Source: Synergistaceae bacterium
GTDB taxonomy: Bacteria > Synergistota > Synergistia > Synergistales > Aminobacteriaceae
Direction of reading: 5' to 3'
Length of the DNA stretch: 20,518 bases
Assembly (NCBI GenBank): GCA_017475805.1
Contig: JAFVEW010000083.1
Coordinates: 1 to 20,518, forward strand
Positions 1-7,341 of the stretch are shown in pieces (position 1 is the first letter of the stretch; each line of letters opens with the position of its first letter). The translations under genes were made by a program, and so were the position numbers. The notes beneath the pieces were generated by a model that saw only the letters and a program-made list of their open reading frames with translations, was not told the DNA's origin and searched no databases.

Positions 1-24
1 GTCCTTTTGCTCGGACTTACGCAT
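1..24 (-). CDS. Possible 5' end of a further minus-strand gene
   Basis: An ATG on the minus strand at 24-22 opens a frame (MRKSEQKD...) that runs off the left edge. It lies 36 nt beyond the stop of the thioesterase gene, in the same direction, so it could be the next gene of that operon. The upstream sequence is purine-rich (GCAGCAGAGA) but has no good Shine-Dalgarno. With eight codons visible, nothing can be said about function, and it may be chance. Confidence 0.22.
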
Positions 25-60
25 TCTCTGCTGCTCAGCTAATAAATTATATATAACACT

Positions 61-468
61 TTAATAGTCAAGACATTTTTTCAGCCATTCTTGTAAACTA
101 TTTCCGTCTCGCAATAATTTCCCGTCTGTCGAAGTGAAAGCGTGTTTTGTATAACCTTCGGCGGCCAATTTGTTAGTTCCTGCGTGAAAAATTCTGCACG
201 TGAACTCTACGCTGACTTTTGATAATTTCGTTACGCTTGTCTCGATTTCGATTTCTTCGTCATAAAATAAAGAAGATTTATAGCGGCAATGAGCCTCAAC
301 TACGGGCAACAAAATTCCTTCGGCTTCCCAAAGCGAAAAACTTTTTCCGTTCGCTCTGCATAAGTCCGAGCGTCCCATTTCAAACCAGTCCATGTAACGG
401 CCGTAATAGGCCACGCCCATTTTGTCTGTCTCACCGTAACGAACTCGTGTTTTAGTAATTTGTTTCAT
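61..468 (-). CDS. Acyl-CoA thioesterase, YbgC/FadM (4HBT hotdog) family
   Basis: The 135-residue product has the length and layout of the YbgC/FadM branch of 4-hydroxybenzoyl-CoA thioesterase-like proteins. These cytoplasmic homotetramers hydrolyse acyl-CoA or acyl-ACP thioesters. The signature lies at the N-terminus: RYGETDKMGVAYYGRYMDWF (residues 10-29), in which Asp15 matches the catalytic aspartate of the family and the following Tyr/Gly/Tyr replace the usual HHxNY. The rest has the alternating strand pattern of the hotdog sheet (IEIETSVTKLSKVSVEFTCR). An AGGAG motif lies about 17 nt before the ATG, which is longer than ideal, but no other start fits. YbgC often neighbours tol-pal genes; none is visible here, so substrate and pathway cannot be named. 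The family call is firm, the substrate unknown. Confidence 0.88.
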   Translation of the reverse strand: MKQITKTRVRYGETDKMGVAYYGRYMDWFEMGRSDLCRANGKSFSLWEAEGILLPVVEAHCRYKSSLFYDEEIEIETSVTKLSKVSVEFTCRIFHAGTNKLAAEGYTKHAFTSTDGKLLRDGNSLQEWLKKCLDY

Positions 469-504
469 AATAAATATTAAAAATTCTCCTGAAAAAAATT
501 TTTT

Positions 505-700
505 TTAACTTAAAACTTCAAATAACGTATCTTTTAGTGCCAATGCTGCCTTTGAATGATAGCGTCCAGGTGCAAGAGATACGCCTAAGTCAATTATAAT
601 GCCGTCTTCGCCTAAAGATAAAAATTCAGCGTGATTATAATAATTTTTGGCGCAGTAAAGGCCAAGCCTCGCAGCTCCCATTGAGGCCGCAAAAGCCGGA
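505..700 (-). pseudogene. 3' fragment of an unrecognised minus-strand gene
   Basis: A minus-strand frame ends at TAA 507-505, 36 nt before the thioesterase start and in the same direction. Its last 58 codons, from Met at 681, read like a real protein end (MGAARLGLYCAK..., then SLGEDGIIIDLGVSLAPGRY, ending TLFEVLS), rich in Gly and Ala with normal codon use. Upstream of about 700 the frame remains open but becomes the antisense of the AAA-ATPase fragment, so the true N-terminal part appears to be gone. I infer a gene truncated where foreign DNA entered. I do not recognise the family. The open frame could instead be chance. Confidence 0.35.
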
Positions 701-1312
701 GAATTTATCGACCTCGATACAAAGGAAGGATTTTCGATAATATACAAAATTATCGACAGCCTAATCCCGAATAATATTCCGGATATTATAATCTTTGATA
801 CTCTAATGTCTTTCAGAAGTATTGATGAGAGCGACCAAAAGGCGACAACCCTATTAATGGCGAGACTGCAAACATTAGCGAAACGTTTCAACAGTGCGAT
901 TATTTTAACACATCACCTGAGAAAAACAAGCGCGAACGATGAGAAGCAGCACGTAGACCAAGACGCGATAATAGGTTCGTCAGCATTAGTCAGACAATGC
1001 GGAAACGCGTTTATATTGCGGAAATGCGGCTTTGATATTCTGCAGCTATGTTGCGTTAAAGCCTGGTGGGAATTGCCAAAGGCCACGACATACAAACTCG
1101 TGAAAAGCTACGACGGTATCGTTTTTGAAGAGGCATTCATCGAAAACAACATGACGGAGAAACGTTTAAGGCTTCAAAAATTTTTGAACGAAACACCGCC
1201 GGAACAATGGCCGACAGAGCGCGAACTTGGGCAAAAATTCAACATTCCAAAGTCAACCGTCCACTACGTTTGTGAAAAATTAACGCAAGATTTGCCCAAA
1301 AATAACGTGTAA
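659..1312 (+). pseudogene. C-terminal fragment of a RepA-like AAA ATPase (AAA_25) with a winged-helix tail
   Basis: The plus-strand frame is open from 659 and looks like genuine protein from about 700. It shows a Walker B strand ending in Asp (PDIIIFDTLMSF, about 779-814), then a helix and a strand with the THHLRK motif (IILTHHLRK) seen in RepA/AAA_25 hexameric helicase-like ATPases of plasmids and phages. The distal 50 residues hold a probable winged-helix DNA-binding unit (WPTERELGQKFNIPKSTVHYVCEKL). The Walker A P-loop and everything before it are missing; the internal ATG at 806 lies inside the Walker B strand and cannot be a native start. It is therefore the 3' part of a mobile-element replication or helicase-loader gene. 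It lies opposite to its neighbours, between two minus-strand gene remnants. It is probably not expressed as a working ATPase. Confidence 0.72.
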
Positions 1313-1333
1313 GGTCTGCAGAAAATACGTAGT

Positions 1334-1361
1334 TCCTAACTCCTAACTCCTAATTCCTAAC
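1334..1361. repeat. Heptamer tandem repeat TCCTAAY x4
   Basis: Four uninterrupted 7-bp units are seen: TCCTAAC at 1334, TCCTAAC at 1341, TCCTAAT at 1348 and TCCTAAC at 1355. The same units occur at 5824-5851 and, on the other strand, at 12917-12930. The array lies just after the AAA-ATPase fragment and before the engB 3' flank. Confidence 0.85.
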
Positions 1362-1363
1362 TG

Positions 1364-1490
1364 TTAAAAGTCTTGCGGCCAAGAAGACGAGCCAGCCTCT
1401 TCAACAGATTGATGTTTATAGCTGTCCCGACGAGTGTAATACTCTGCGCGTGCTTCAACTATATCGTAACGACTATGCTTTAAGGGTTCG
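1364..1490 (-). pseudogene. Possible short coding remnant downstream of engB
   Basis: Past the engB stop, a different minus-strand frame stays open through about 40 codons to TAA at 1366-1364. It encodes a polar sequence containing KHSRYDIVEARAEYYTRRD and ending SSWPQDF. Composition and the charged, aromatic mix look protein-like, perhaps the 3' end of a phage or plasmid gene. A plus-strand frame across the same bases is also open (SQPLQQIDVYSCPDEC...), so the coding strand is not certain. No start codon with a ribosome site is visible. I do not recognise it. Confidence 0.25.
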
Positions 1491-2097
1491 TTAAATAATT
1501 CGCAATAAATTCACAGAGGGTTTCAACGCCCTCTTTTTTTTCGCTTGAAGTTATTATAGGAATGTCGCAGGAAAATAACCCGTCTTTAACATAGCTTTGT
1601 TTAGTAGCGAGCCATTTACTTTTAGGAATTTTATCTGCTTTTGTGAACACGACCATAATATTTTTGTCGTAAGCTCTGAGCCATTCTTGTAATTCTTTAT
1701 CGTTTTTTAAGAGGCCGTGTCGAAAGTCGACAAGATGCAGAATTAATTTCAAATTTTCGCGTTTCGAGACGTAAGCCGAGATTAATTTTTGCCATTCGTT
1801 ACGTTCGTCTTTGCTTCGAGCGGCGTAACCGTAGCCTGGCAAATCTACGAGGCGGAATTTTTTTTCAGTGTCTTTAATCGCGACATTATAAAAATTTATG
1901 CTCCTCGTTTTGCCTGGTGTTTGGCCTGTCTTAGCTATTTTTGTGTTTAATAGCGCATTAATCAAAGAAGACTTCCCAGCGTTTGAACGGCCTGCGACGG
2001 CGATTTCAGGCAAATTAAAATCTTCGGGCAAAAGTTGACCCGGTTTGAAACACGAAGCCTCAAGCCGGGCATTTATAAAAATAATTTTCTTACTCAT
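1480..2097 (-). CDS. engB: Ribosome-biogenesis GTP-binding protein EngB/YsxC/YihA
   Basis: The 205-residue product is a TRAFAC-class small GTPase of the EngB (YsxC/YihA) family, needed for late 50S subunit assembly. All G motifs are present: G1 GRSNAGKS at residues 36-43, a G2 segment with the EngB signature TGQTPGKTRSINFY (57-70), G3 DLPGYGY (85-91) and G4 TKAD (152-155). Length is typical for the family. The ATG at 2097 abuts the clpX stop at 2098 with no gap, so the two are probably translationally coupled. engB next to clpX (often with lon between) is a recurrent arrangement in Gram-positive and other bacteria; lon is absent here. It is the last intact gene of the tig-clpP-clpX-engB operon. 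Confidence 0.97.
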   Translation of the reverse strand: MSKKIIFINARLEASCFKPGQLLPEDFNLPEIAVAGRSNAGKSSLINALLNTKIAKTGQTPGKTRSINFYNVAIKDTEKKFRLVDLPGYGYAARSKDERNEWQKLISAYVSKRENLKLILHLVDFRHGLLKNDKELQEWLRAYDKNIMVVFTKADKIPKSKWLATKQSYVKDGLFSCDIPIITSSEKKEGVETLCEFIANYLTNP

Positions 2098-3450
2098 TTA
2101 CTTAAGCAATTTCTTTAGCGGAATATTTTTATCATTAACGAATTCAGGCGTTATTAATAATTTCTTGCCGTCCTTGTCTTTATCGGGCATTGAAGGCAAC
2201 TCGTACTCAATATCGATCATTAAATTTTCCATGATTGAACGCAAGCCGCGCGCGCCTGTTTTCTTGGCGACTGCAAGCTCTGCAATTCTATCAAGAGCTT
2301 CCGGCGTGAAATCAAGCTGAACTCCCTCAAGCGAGAGAATTTTTTTATACTGTTTCACTAAGGCGTTTTTAGGCTCTTGCAAAATTTTAATGAAAGCGTC
2401 TTTGTCAAGTTCTTCAAGCGCAACTAAAACAGGAATTCTTCCGACAAGTTCGGGAATAAATCCGTAAGTTACTAAATCTTCGGGCTGAACTTTGCTTAGA
2501 ATTTCGTAATTCCCTGATTTTTTATTTAATTCGCTCCCGAAGCCTAAAGATTTTTTAAGCTCTCGGCGCGCAACAATAGGTTCGAGGCCGTCAAAAGCTC
2601 CGCCGCAGATAAATAAAATATTTTCAGTGTTAATCTGCACGACTTCCTGCTGAGGGTGTTTGCGTCCTCCTTTAGGCGGAATGTTTGAGATCGTTCCTTC
2701 GATGATTTTTAATAAAGCCTGCTGTACGCCTTCGCCTGAAACGTCGCGGGTTATCGAAGTCGATTCGGATTTTCGCGAAATTTTGTCAATCTCATCGATA
2801 TAAATAATTCCGCGTTCTGCAGCTTTAATATCACCGTCAGCGGCCTGTAACAATCTGACTAAAACGTTTTCAACGTCGTCGCCGACATAGCCAGCTTCGG
2901 TTAAGGTCGTAGCGTCAGCAATGGCGAACGGAACATTTAATTTTTTTGCTAAAGATTGAGCAATTAAAGTCTTTCCTGAGCCTGTCGGGCCGAGTAATAA
3001 AACATTGCTTTTTTGAAGCTCGACGTCTAAATTTTTCAGGTCTAAATTATTTTTAATTCTCTGATAATGATTATAGACAGCAACAGAGACGACTTTTTTA
3101 GCAACGTCTTGGCCTATTACATATTGGTCAAGATAGCCGCTTAACTCTTTAGGCTTAGTAACGTCGTTGAAATTAGAGAACTTGCTCGTTTTTTTTGCCG
3201 GTGCGGCAACTTGAATTTGAGGCTCAGCCTGCATCTGTTCAGGAGCTTGAGCTTGAAAATTAGCGGCGTTATTCTCATCAAGACCTGCTAAATTTTGCCC
3301 AATCATCATGATATTACATAAAGCTATGCACTGGTCGCAAATTCTGACATTGCCGCCCGGACCGTCGAACATATCTTGAACTTGTGCGCGTGTCTTGCCG
3401 CAGAACGAGCAGCGTTCGTCTTCGTGATTATTTTTATTTTTAGGTGGCAT
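2098..3450 (-). CDS. clpX: ATP-dependent Clp protease ATP-binding subunit ClpX
   Basis: ClpX is the AAA+ unfoldase that recognises tagged proteins and threads them into ClpP. The 450-residue product has the N-terminal zinc-binding domain with four cysteines (C14, C17, C38, C41), Walker A GPTGSGKT (154-161), the pore-1 loop GYVG (187-190), Walker B IIYIDE ending D219-E220, and the ClpP-docking loop as LGF (302-304), where most ClpX proteins carry IGF. It is slightly longer than E. coli ClpX because of a Gln/Ala/Pro-rich linker of about 30 residues (roughly 61-92) between the zinc domain and the AAA module. It starts 3 nt after the clpP stop and abuts engB, so it belongs to one operon with its protease partner. 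Confidence 0.98.
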   Translation of the reverse strand: MPPKNKNNHEDERCSFCGKTRAQVQDMFDGPGGNVRICDQCIALCNIMMIGQNLAGLDENNAANFQAQAPEQMQAEPQIQVAAPAKKTSKFSNFNDVTKPKELSGYLDQYVIGQDVAKKVVSVAVYNHYQRIKNNLDLKNLDVELQKSNVLLLGPTGSGKTLIAQSLAKKLNVPFAIADATTLTEAGYVGDDVENVLVRLLQAADGDIKAAERGIIYIDEIDKISRKSESTSITRDVSGEGVQQALLKIIEGTISNIPPKGGRKHPQQEVVQINTENILFICGGAFDGLEPIVARRELKKSLGFGSELNKKSGNYEILSKVQPEDLVTYGFIPELVGRIPVLVALEELDKDAFIKILQEPKNALVKQYKKILSLEGVQLDFTPEALDRIAELAVAKKTGARGLRSIMENLMIDIEYELPSMPDKDKDGKKLLITPEFVNDKNIPLKKLLK

Positions 3451-3453
3451 TGT

Positions 3454-4038
3454 TTACCTTGCCTCTATGATTTTGTCGATTAAGCCGTATTTCAGAGCTT
3501 CGTCGGCGGTCATGTAATTATCTCTGTCGGTGTCGCGTGCAATCGTTTCAAAATCTTGGCCTGTGTGAGACGCTAAGATTTTATTCATGCGTTCTTTAGT
3601 TTTTATTATGTTTTTCGCCTGAATTTCAATATCGCTGGCCTGACCGCGTGCGCCGCCTAAAGGTTGATGTATCATAATCTCGGCATTAGGCAAAGCAAAT
3701 CTTTTATCTTTAGCTCCGCCCGCAAGCAAAATAGCTCCCATCGAAGCCGCAAGCCCGACGCAAATTGTAGAAACTTGAGGCTTTATATATTGCATGGTGT
3801 CATAAATCGCAAGTCCTGCTGTAACGCTTCCGCCGGGACTATTAATATAAAGATTAATATCTTTGTCGGGGTCTTCGCTTTCAAGAAAAAGCATTTGAGC
3901 GACGATAGAGTTAGCAACGTCATCGACGATTTCAGAGCCTAAAAAAATTATTCTATCCTTTAATAGACGGCTGTAAATATCGTAGCTTCTTTCGCCGCGC
4001 CCTGTCTGTTCGATTACATATGGAACGTAATAAGACAT
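3454..4038 (-). CDS. clpP: ATP-dependent Clp protease proteolytic subunit ClpP
   Basis: ClpP forms the two-ring, 14-subunit serine protease chamber that degrades substrates delivered by ClpX. The 194-residue product shows the full catalytic triad in standard context: Ser99 in GLAASMGA, His124 in MIHQPLGG and Asp173 in DTDRDNYM. The Gly-rich oxyanion-forming loop (NSPGGSV, 66-72) is also present. The gene lies 4 nt after the tig stop and 3 nt before clpX, so the three are probably on one transcript. Length fits the family; the N-terminus [12 protein letters not shown] is close to the mature form, with little or no propeptide. Confidence 0.98.
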   Translation of the reverse strand: MSYYVPYVIEQTGRGERSYDIYSRLLKDRIIFLGSEIVDDVANSIVAQMLFLESEDPDKDINLYINSPGGSVTAGLAIYDTMQYIKPQVSTICVGLAASMGAILLAGGAKDKRFALPNAEIMIHQPLGGARGQASDIEIQAKNIIKTKERMNKILASHTGQDFETIARDTDRDNYMTADEALKYGLIDKIIEAR

Positions 4039-4042
4039 TTAT

Positions 4043-5428
4043 TTATTCTCCGTCGTGATGTTCGTGTTCGTGTTCGTGAGCGTTTTCTGAAAGTTCTTTG
4101 ACTTCTTTGATTTTCATGTGTTCAAGCAAAACTTTCACGATTTTGTTCCAACGAAGCTGACCGCGCAGGTTGTCAAGTCTGTCTTCGTTCTCGTAGAACA
4201 TTTTAGCAATCATGCCTTTTGTAACATTGAATTGCGCTGCACGGCGTTCAAATTCTGCTTCTAAGTCAGCCTGCTCAAGATGAATATCGAATTTCTTTGC
4301 TAATTCGTCCATCACAAGGACGTTTCTGACTGCTGCTTCGGCGCGTTCGTGCAAAAGATTTTCGTAGCCTTTTTTGCCTTCTTCAGTATCGAGAGCGTAG
4401 GCTTGCGTCAAAGTTATTCCGTTGTCTTTTGCCCAGTCTTCGTCGTTATGCCTAAGCGCATGAATTTGACGATGGATAAGGCTTTCAGGGACGTCTAATT
4501 TTGAACTTTTTGCGGCCATATCGACTGCTCTTTCTTCTAAGTCGACTTGATTAGTCGCGGTTACTTCCTTAAGCAAATCATCTTTAAGTCTTGCTCTGAA
4601 AGTTTCATAGTCTTTAATGTCTGTGTTTTCGCCGAAGACGTCTTTATAAAACTGCTCGTTGACTTCAGGCAAAACGTATTCAGAAATATTCTCGATTTTC
4701 ATTTTGTAGCTTACTCGTTTTCCTGCAAGCTCTCTATCCTGATGCTTTTCTTCGACGCTGAACTCGGTGTAAACTTCTTCGCCTTTGTTCTTACCGATTA
4801 AAGCCTCGCGGACTTCTTTGCGTATCGTAGTGTCTGAAAGATTGATTTTCTCTTTCGTTGCTTCTTTTCGCGGCTGTTCTGCAGCTTCTGAGCCGTCGTC
4901 GTTCAAAACCTTAATCGTTAAGTCTAAGTCAACTAAATCGCCGTCTTGAATTGCTCTGTCAGCTTCTTTGACTTCGGACATGCTGATTTTTATTCTTTTT
5001 TCGAGCTGATTAACGGCATCGTCATCAACTTCAGTAACGACTTTTTCGATTTCAAGATTATCAATATCAGGAAGTTCGATTTCCGGACGGACTTCAAAAA
5101 CAAGTTCGCATGTAACAGGCTGACCTTCCTTAATCTGCTCTTTCAAGTCAAGCGTCGGAGTGTCCATGATGTCTAAATCGTAGTCTTCAACTATTTGACG
5201 AATTTGATCAGGGATAATTTTTTCGAGAGCTTCATTATAGATAGCTTCTTTGCCGAAACGCATTTCAAGAATGTTGCGCGGAGTTTTTCCTTTACGGAAG
5301 CCGGGAACATTAACCTGCTGAGACAACTCATTGAGAGTTTTGTTAAGCGCTTTGGTGAACTCGGCGGCTTCGATATCGAGTTTAATTTTGACTATATTTT
5401 TTTCTTGCCCCAGCAATTCTGTTTTCAT
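4043..5428 (-). CDS. tig: Trigger factor (ribosome-bound chaperone and peptidyl-prolyl isomerase)
   Basis: Trigger factor binds the ribosome exit tunnel and shields nascent chains. The 461-residue product has the ribosome-docking signature GFRKGKTP at residues 43-50. The FKBP-like isomerase domain follows (roughly 150-245, with DGDLVDLDLTIKV and the closing VSYKMKIENI). The long helical C-terminal arms occupy about 250-440. The last dozen residues are unusual, with six histidines alternating with acidic residues (AHEHEHEHHDGE). Such tails can bind metal, but no function is shown here. An AAGGAG site stands about 12 nt before the ATG. It is the first gene of the tig-clpP-clpX-engB run. Confidence 0.98.
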   Translation of the reverse strand: MKTELLGQEKNIVKIKLDIEAAEFTKALNKTLNELSQQVNVPGFRKGKTPRNILEMRFGKEAIYNEALEKIIPDQIRQIVEDYDLDIMDTPTLDLKEQIKEGQPVTCELVFEVRPEIELPDIDNLEIEKVVTEVDDDAVNQLEKRIKISMSEVKEADRAIQDGDLVDLDLTIKVLNDDGSEAAEQPRKEATKEKINLSDTTIRKEVREALIGKNKGEEVYTEFSVEEKHQDRELAGKRVSYKMKIENISEYVLPEVNEQFYKDVFGENTDIKDYETFRARLKDDLLKEVTATNQVDLEERAVDMAAKSSKLDVPESLIHRQIHALRHNDEDWAKDNGITLTQAYALDTEEGKKGYENLLHERAEAAVRNVLVMDELAKKFDIHLEQADLEAEFERRAAQFNVTKGMIAKMFYENEDRLDNLRGQLRWNKIVKVLLEHMKIKEVKELSENAHEHEHEHHDGE

Positions 5429-5463
5429 TTTGAATTTAAGGCTCCTTCTATAAGAAAATTAAT

Positions 5464-5484
5464 TTCGCGATAAAAGGACGCGAA
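5464..5484. promoter_or_regulatory. Inverted repeat upstream of tig (TTCGCG-N9-CGCGAA)
   Basis: Six-base arms TTCGCG (5464-5469) and CGCGAA (5479-5484) are separated by 9 nt. They lie 36-56 nt upstream of the tig start, in the region where a promoter or operator would be expected. The N9 spacing resembles that of CIRCE heat-shock operators, but the arm sequence does not match CIRCE. It could be an operator for the chaperone/protease operon, an mRNA leader hairpin, or chance. Confidence 0.25.
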
Positions 5485-5539
5485 TATTTTGCGATTTTAT
5501 CATAAAAACTCAAAAATAAAAAAATGTAAGATTAAGAGA

Positions 5540-5725
5540 TTAGTTGCGCGGATATTCTTTCAGATATTCGAGCAAATTCTCGGCAGCCTCAGCAAGCCTT
5601 TTGTTCGATGGGTTAGGATAATTAATATTTCTTCTTACGACTTCGGGAAGATAATAGCCCGTGTAATCGTGTGAGCCTGTCTTGAATTTCCGTGATAAAT
5701 CATTCCTTTCGCATGAAAATATCGG
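5540..5725 (-). pseudogene. Decayed unrecognised ORF between gdhA and tig
   Basis: A minus-strand frame is open from about 5725 to TAA at 5542-5540 (61 codons) and reads like a protein end: SRKFKTGSHDYTGYYLPEVV, then NPSNKRLAEAAENLLEYLKE, ending YPRN. There is no ATG, GTG or TTG start in the frame. An ATG at 5709 with an AAAGGA next to it is in another frame and stops early. I infer a 5'-truncated or frameshifted gene remnant. The family is not recognised. It lies in the 430-nt gap between gdhA and tig; the rest of that gap holds the terminator and heptamer repeats listed separately, plus the tig leader. Confidence 0.45.
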
Positions 5726-5739
5726 CTATGAAAAAATTT

Positions 5740-5781
5740 TTATTAAAAATAAAAAGTCCTCCGCCATTAAGACAGAGGACT
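5740..5781 (-). terminator. Rho-independent terminator after gdhA
   Basis: Read on the minus strand, AGTCCTCTGTC and GGCGGAGGACT form an 11-bp stem (three G-U pairs) around a TTAAT loop (5781-5755). It is followed by TTTTTATTTTTA. The plus strand also has a T-rich tail (ATTTTTTAATT), so it may act in both directions. It would end the gdhA transcript before it reaches tig. Confidence 0.85.
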
Positions 5782-5790
5782 ATTTTTTAA

Positions 5791-5851
5791 TTAGAAATTA
5801 GAAGTTAGAAATATTCTTTCACTTCCTACTTCCTAACTCCTAATTCCTACT
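5791..5851. repeat. Heptamer repeat pair forming an imperfect hairpin
   Basis: The left arm has three 7-bp units (TTAGAAA 5791, TTAGAAG 5798, TTAGAAA 5805). The right arm has four units of the TCCTAAY family (5824, 5831, 5838, 5845; the first and last are TCCTACT). Reverse-complemented, the right arm reads as TTAGGAR units, so the two arms can pair on the minus-strand RNA using many G-U pairs. The element lies directly after the gdhA stop and before its terminator. Confidence 0.75.
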
Positions 5852-5857
5852 TGCTTT

Positions 5858-7156
5858 CTATAGGTAAACTCCACGAAGCGCAACGATGTCAGAAACTCTC
5901 TTAATCGCCTGAATATAAGCTGCGCGTCTCATTGTTACTTTATGATCGTTTGCATAAGCCCAAACTTTATTGAAGTTCTCGGTCATTAAGTCAACAAGGC
6001 GTTTGTTGTATTCAGCCTCCGTCCAAGTGAAGCCCTGTAAGTTCTGAGCCCACTCGAAATAAGAACCGATAACGCCGCCTGCGTTCGCTAAGAAGTCAGG
6101 AACAACGATTGCGCCTGCGTCTTTCAAAATTTCTTCGCCTTCTACAGTCGTGGGGCTGTTTGCGCCTTCGATGATGTAACGAGCTTTGACTTTCGGAGCC
6201 GTTTTCTCGTTGATAACGCCCTGTAAAGCGCAAGGGAATAAGAAATCAGCATCTAAGAATAAAATATCATCGAGACCCAATTTCTCGCAGCCTTCTTTTT
6301 CAAAGCCCGTGAGCTTGCGTCCGCGCTGACTCGGGTTAGTGTTCATGTATTCAAAAGCTTTTTCGATGTTGATGCCCTTAGGATTGTAATAAGTTCCTGT
6401 CGTGTCGCTGATTGCAACAATAGTAGCTCCGGCTTCCTTTAATAAGAGAGCGGTGTAGCTTCCGACGTTACCAAAACCCTGAACGGCGATTTTCATGTTA
6501 GAAGGATTGAGACCTTTCGCTTTCATGAGTTCAAGTCCGCACGTTGAAGTTCCGCGACCTGTTGCTTCAGTTCTTCCTCTTGCTCCCCAGTAGTCAATCG
6601 GCTTACCTGTGAGCATTGCAGGCTCAAAATGTCCGAGCATTTTGCAGATAGTGTCCATAATCCAGACCATTTCCTGACCGCCTGTGTACATGTCAGGTGC
6701 GGGAATGTCGCTCCAGCGTCCGATAATAGGTGCAATTCTTGCTCCATAAGTTCTGGACATTCTTTCTTTCTCGCGTCTTGTTAAGGCTGTAGGATCGCAG
6801 CAAATTCCGCCTTTGCCGCCGCCGTAAGGAATACCGGCGAGTGAGCATTTCCACGTCATTAACATTGCGAGACCTTCACACTCTGCTCCTGTAACGTCCT
6901 GAGCGTAACGGATACCGCCTTTTGAAGGCCCTAAGGCTGTTGAATGTTGAACTCTGTAACCTTTGAAGACTCTAACTCTTCCGTCTTCCATTTCGACCGG
7001 GACTGAAACATCGAGCCTGCGCTCAGGGTAGCTTAACATTGAAACTAAACTCTCGCTAAGTCCCATCTCATCAGCCGCGCCGTAAAAATCCTGCAACGCC
7101 GTGTCAAGTAATAAATCGTCCGATCTTCTTCTGCCGTTGATTATTTTGTCGGCCAT
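5858..7156 (-). CDS. gdhA: Glutamate dehydrogenase (Glu/Leu/Phe/Val dehydrogenase family)
   Basis: The enzyme interconverts glutamate and 2-oxoglutarate plus ammonia; in amino-acid-fermenting Synergistota it is central to catabolism. Motifs, numbered from an upstream GTG at 7165: GPSKGGIRY (79-87), the catalytic-lysine loop PYGGGKGG with K118, PAPDMYTGG with catalytic Asp158, and the Rossmann motif GFGNVG in the C-terminal NAD(P)-binding domain. The frame can begin at GTG 7165, but the AAAGG Shine-Dalgarno lies only 1 nt before it. The ATG at 7156 (MADKIINGRR) has a 10-nt spacing and is preferred, giving 432 residues. Length is typical of the hexameric about 50-kDa class. It is a single gene with its own terminator, divergent from the hotdog gene. 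Cofactor preference cannot be read safely. Confidence 0.96.
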   Translation of the reverse strand: MADKIINGRRRSDDLLLDTALQDFYGAADEMGLSESLVSMLSYPERRLDVSVPVEMEDGRVRVFKGYRVQHSTALGPSKGGIRYAQDVTGAECEGLAMLMTWKCSLAGIPYGGGKGGICCDPTALTRREKERMSRTYGARIAPIIGRWSDIPAPDMYTGGQEMVWIMDTICKMLGHFEPAMLTGKPIDYWGARGRTEATGRGTSTCGLELMKAKGLNPSNMKIAVQGFGNVGSYTALLLKEAGATIVAISDTTGTYYNPKGINIEKAFEYMNTNPSQRGRKLTGFEKEGCEKLGLDDILFLDADFLFPCALQGVINEKTAPKVKARYIIEGANSPTTVEGEEILKDAGAIVVPDFLANAGGVIGSYFEWAQNLQGFTWTEAEYNKRLVDLMTENFNKVWAYANDHKVTMRRAAYIQAIKRVSDIVALRGVYL

Positions 7157-7301
7157 TTCATTCACACCTTTGCTTAAGTAAATTAAGATAGTGAAAAAAA
7201 ATTTAATTTTCTCTGTCTAACTTACAAAATATTTAGTAAATTTTTAATTTTTTTAACGGGCGCGATTTTACACGCGAGTTTTTATTTTGTCAAATTACAC
7301 T

Positions 7302-7307
7302 TATAAT
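7302..7307 (+). promoter_or_regulatory. Candidate -10 box upstream of the hotdog/dcw genes
   Basis: A perfect TATAAT lies 35 nt before the ATG of the 7342 gene, in an AT-rich 175-nt divergent spacer. No good -35 stands at 16-18 nt; the TTGTCA at 7287 is only 9 nt away and is not usable. The spacer must hold promoters for both gdhA and the plus-strand genes, but only this half-site is persuasive. Confidence 0.3.
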
Positions 7308-7341
7308 TAAAAAAATAAAATCTTAAGGAGAAAAAATTTTC

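Noticed and set aside
806..1312. Treating the ATPase fragment as a complete 168-residue gene starting at ATG 806
   Set aside because: The homologous sequence begins at least 100 nt earlier, the ATG falls inside the Walker B strand, and no Shine-Dalgarno precedes it.
1334..1361. CRISPR array or telomere-like repeat
   Set aside because: The units are 7 bp with no spacers, and only four copies lie inside a chromosome-like context of housekeeping genes.
2045..2320. Plus-strand 91-codon frame over the engB/clpX junction
   Set aside because: It is antisense to two certain genes and has no motif or ribosome-binding site.
6523..6747. Minus-strand 74-codon frame inside gdhA
   Set aside because: It is an out-of-frame reading of the strongly conserved glutamate dehydrogenase gene, including its catalytic Asp region.
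7287..7307. TTGTCA and TATAAT as a full promoter before the hotdog gene
   Set aside because: The spacer is only 9 nt, too short for a sigma-70 promoter, so only the TATAAT was kept as a candidate half-site.
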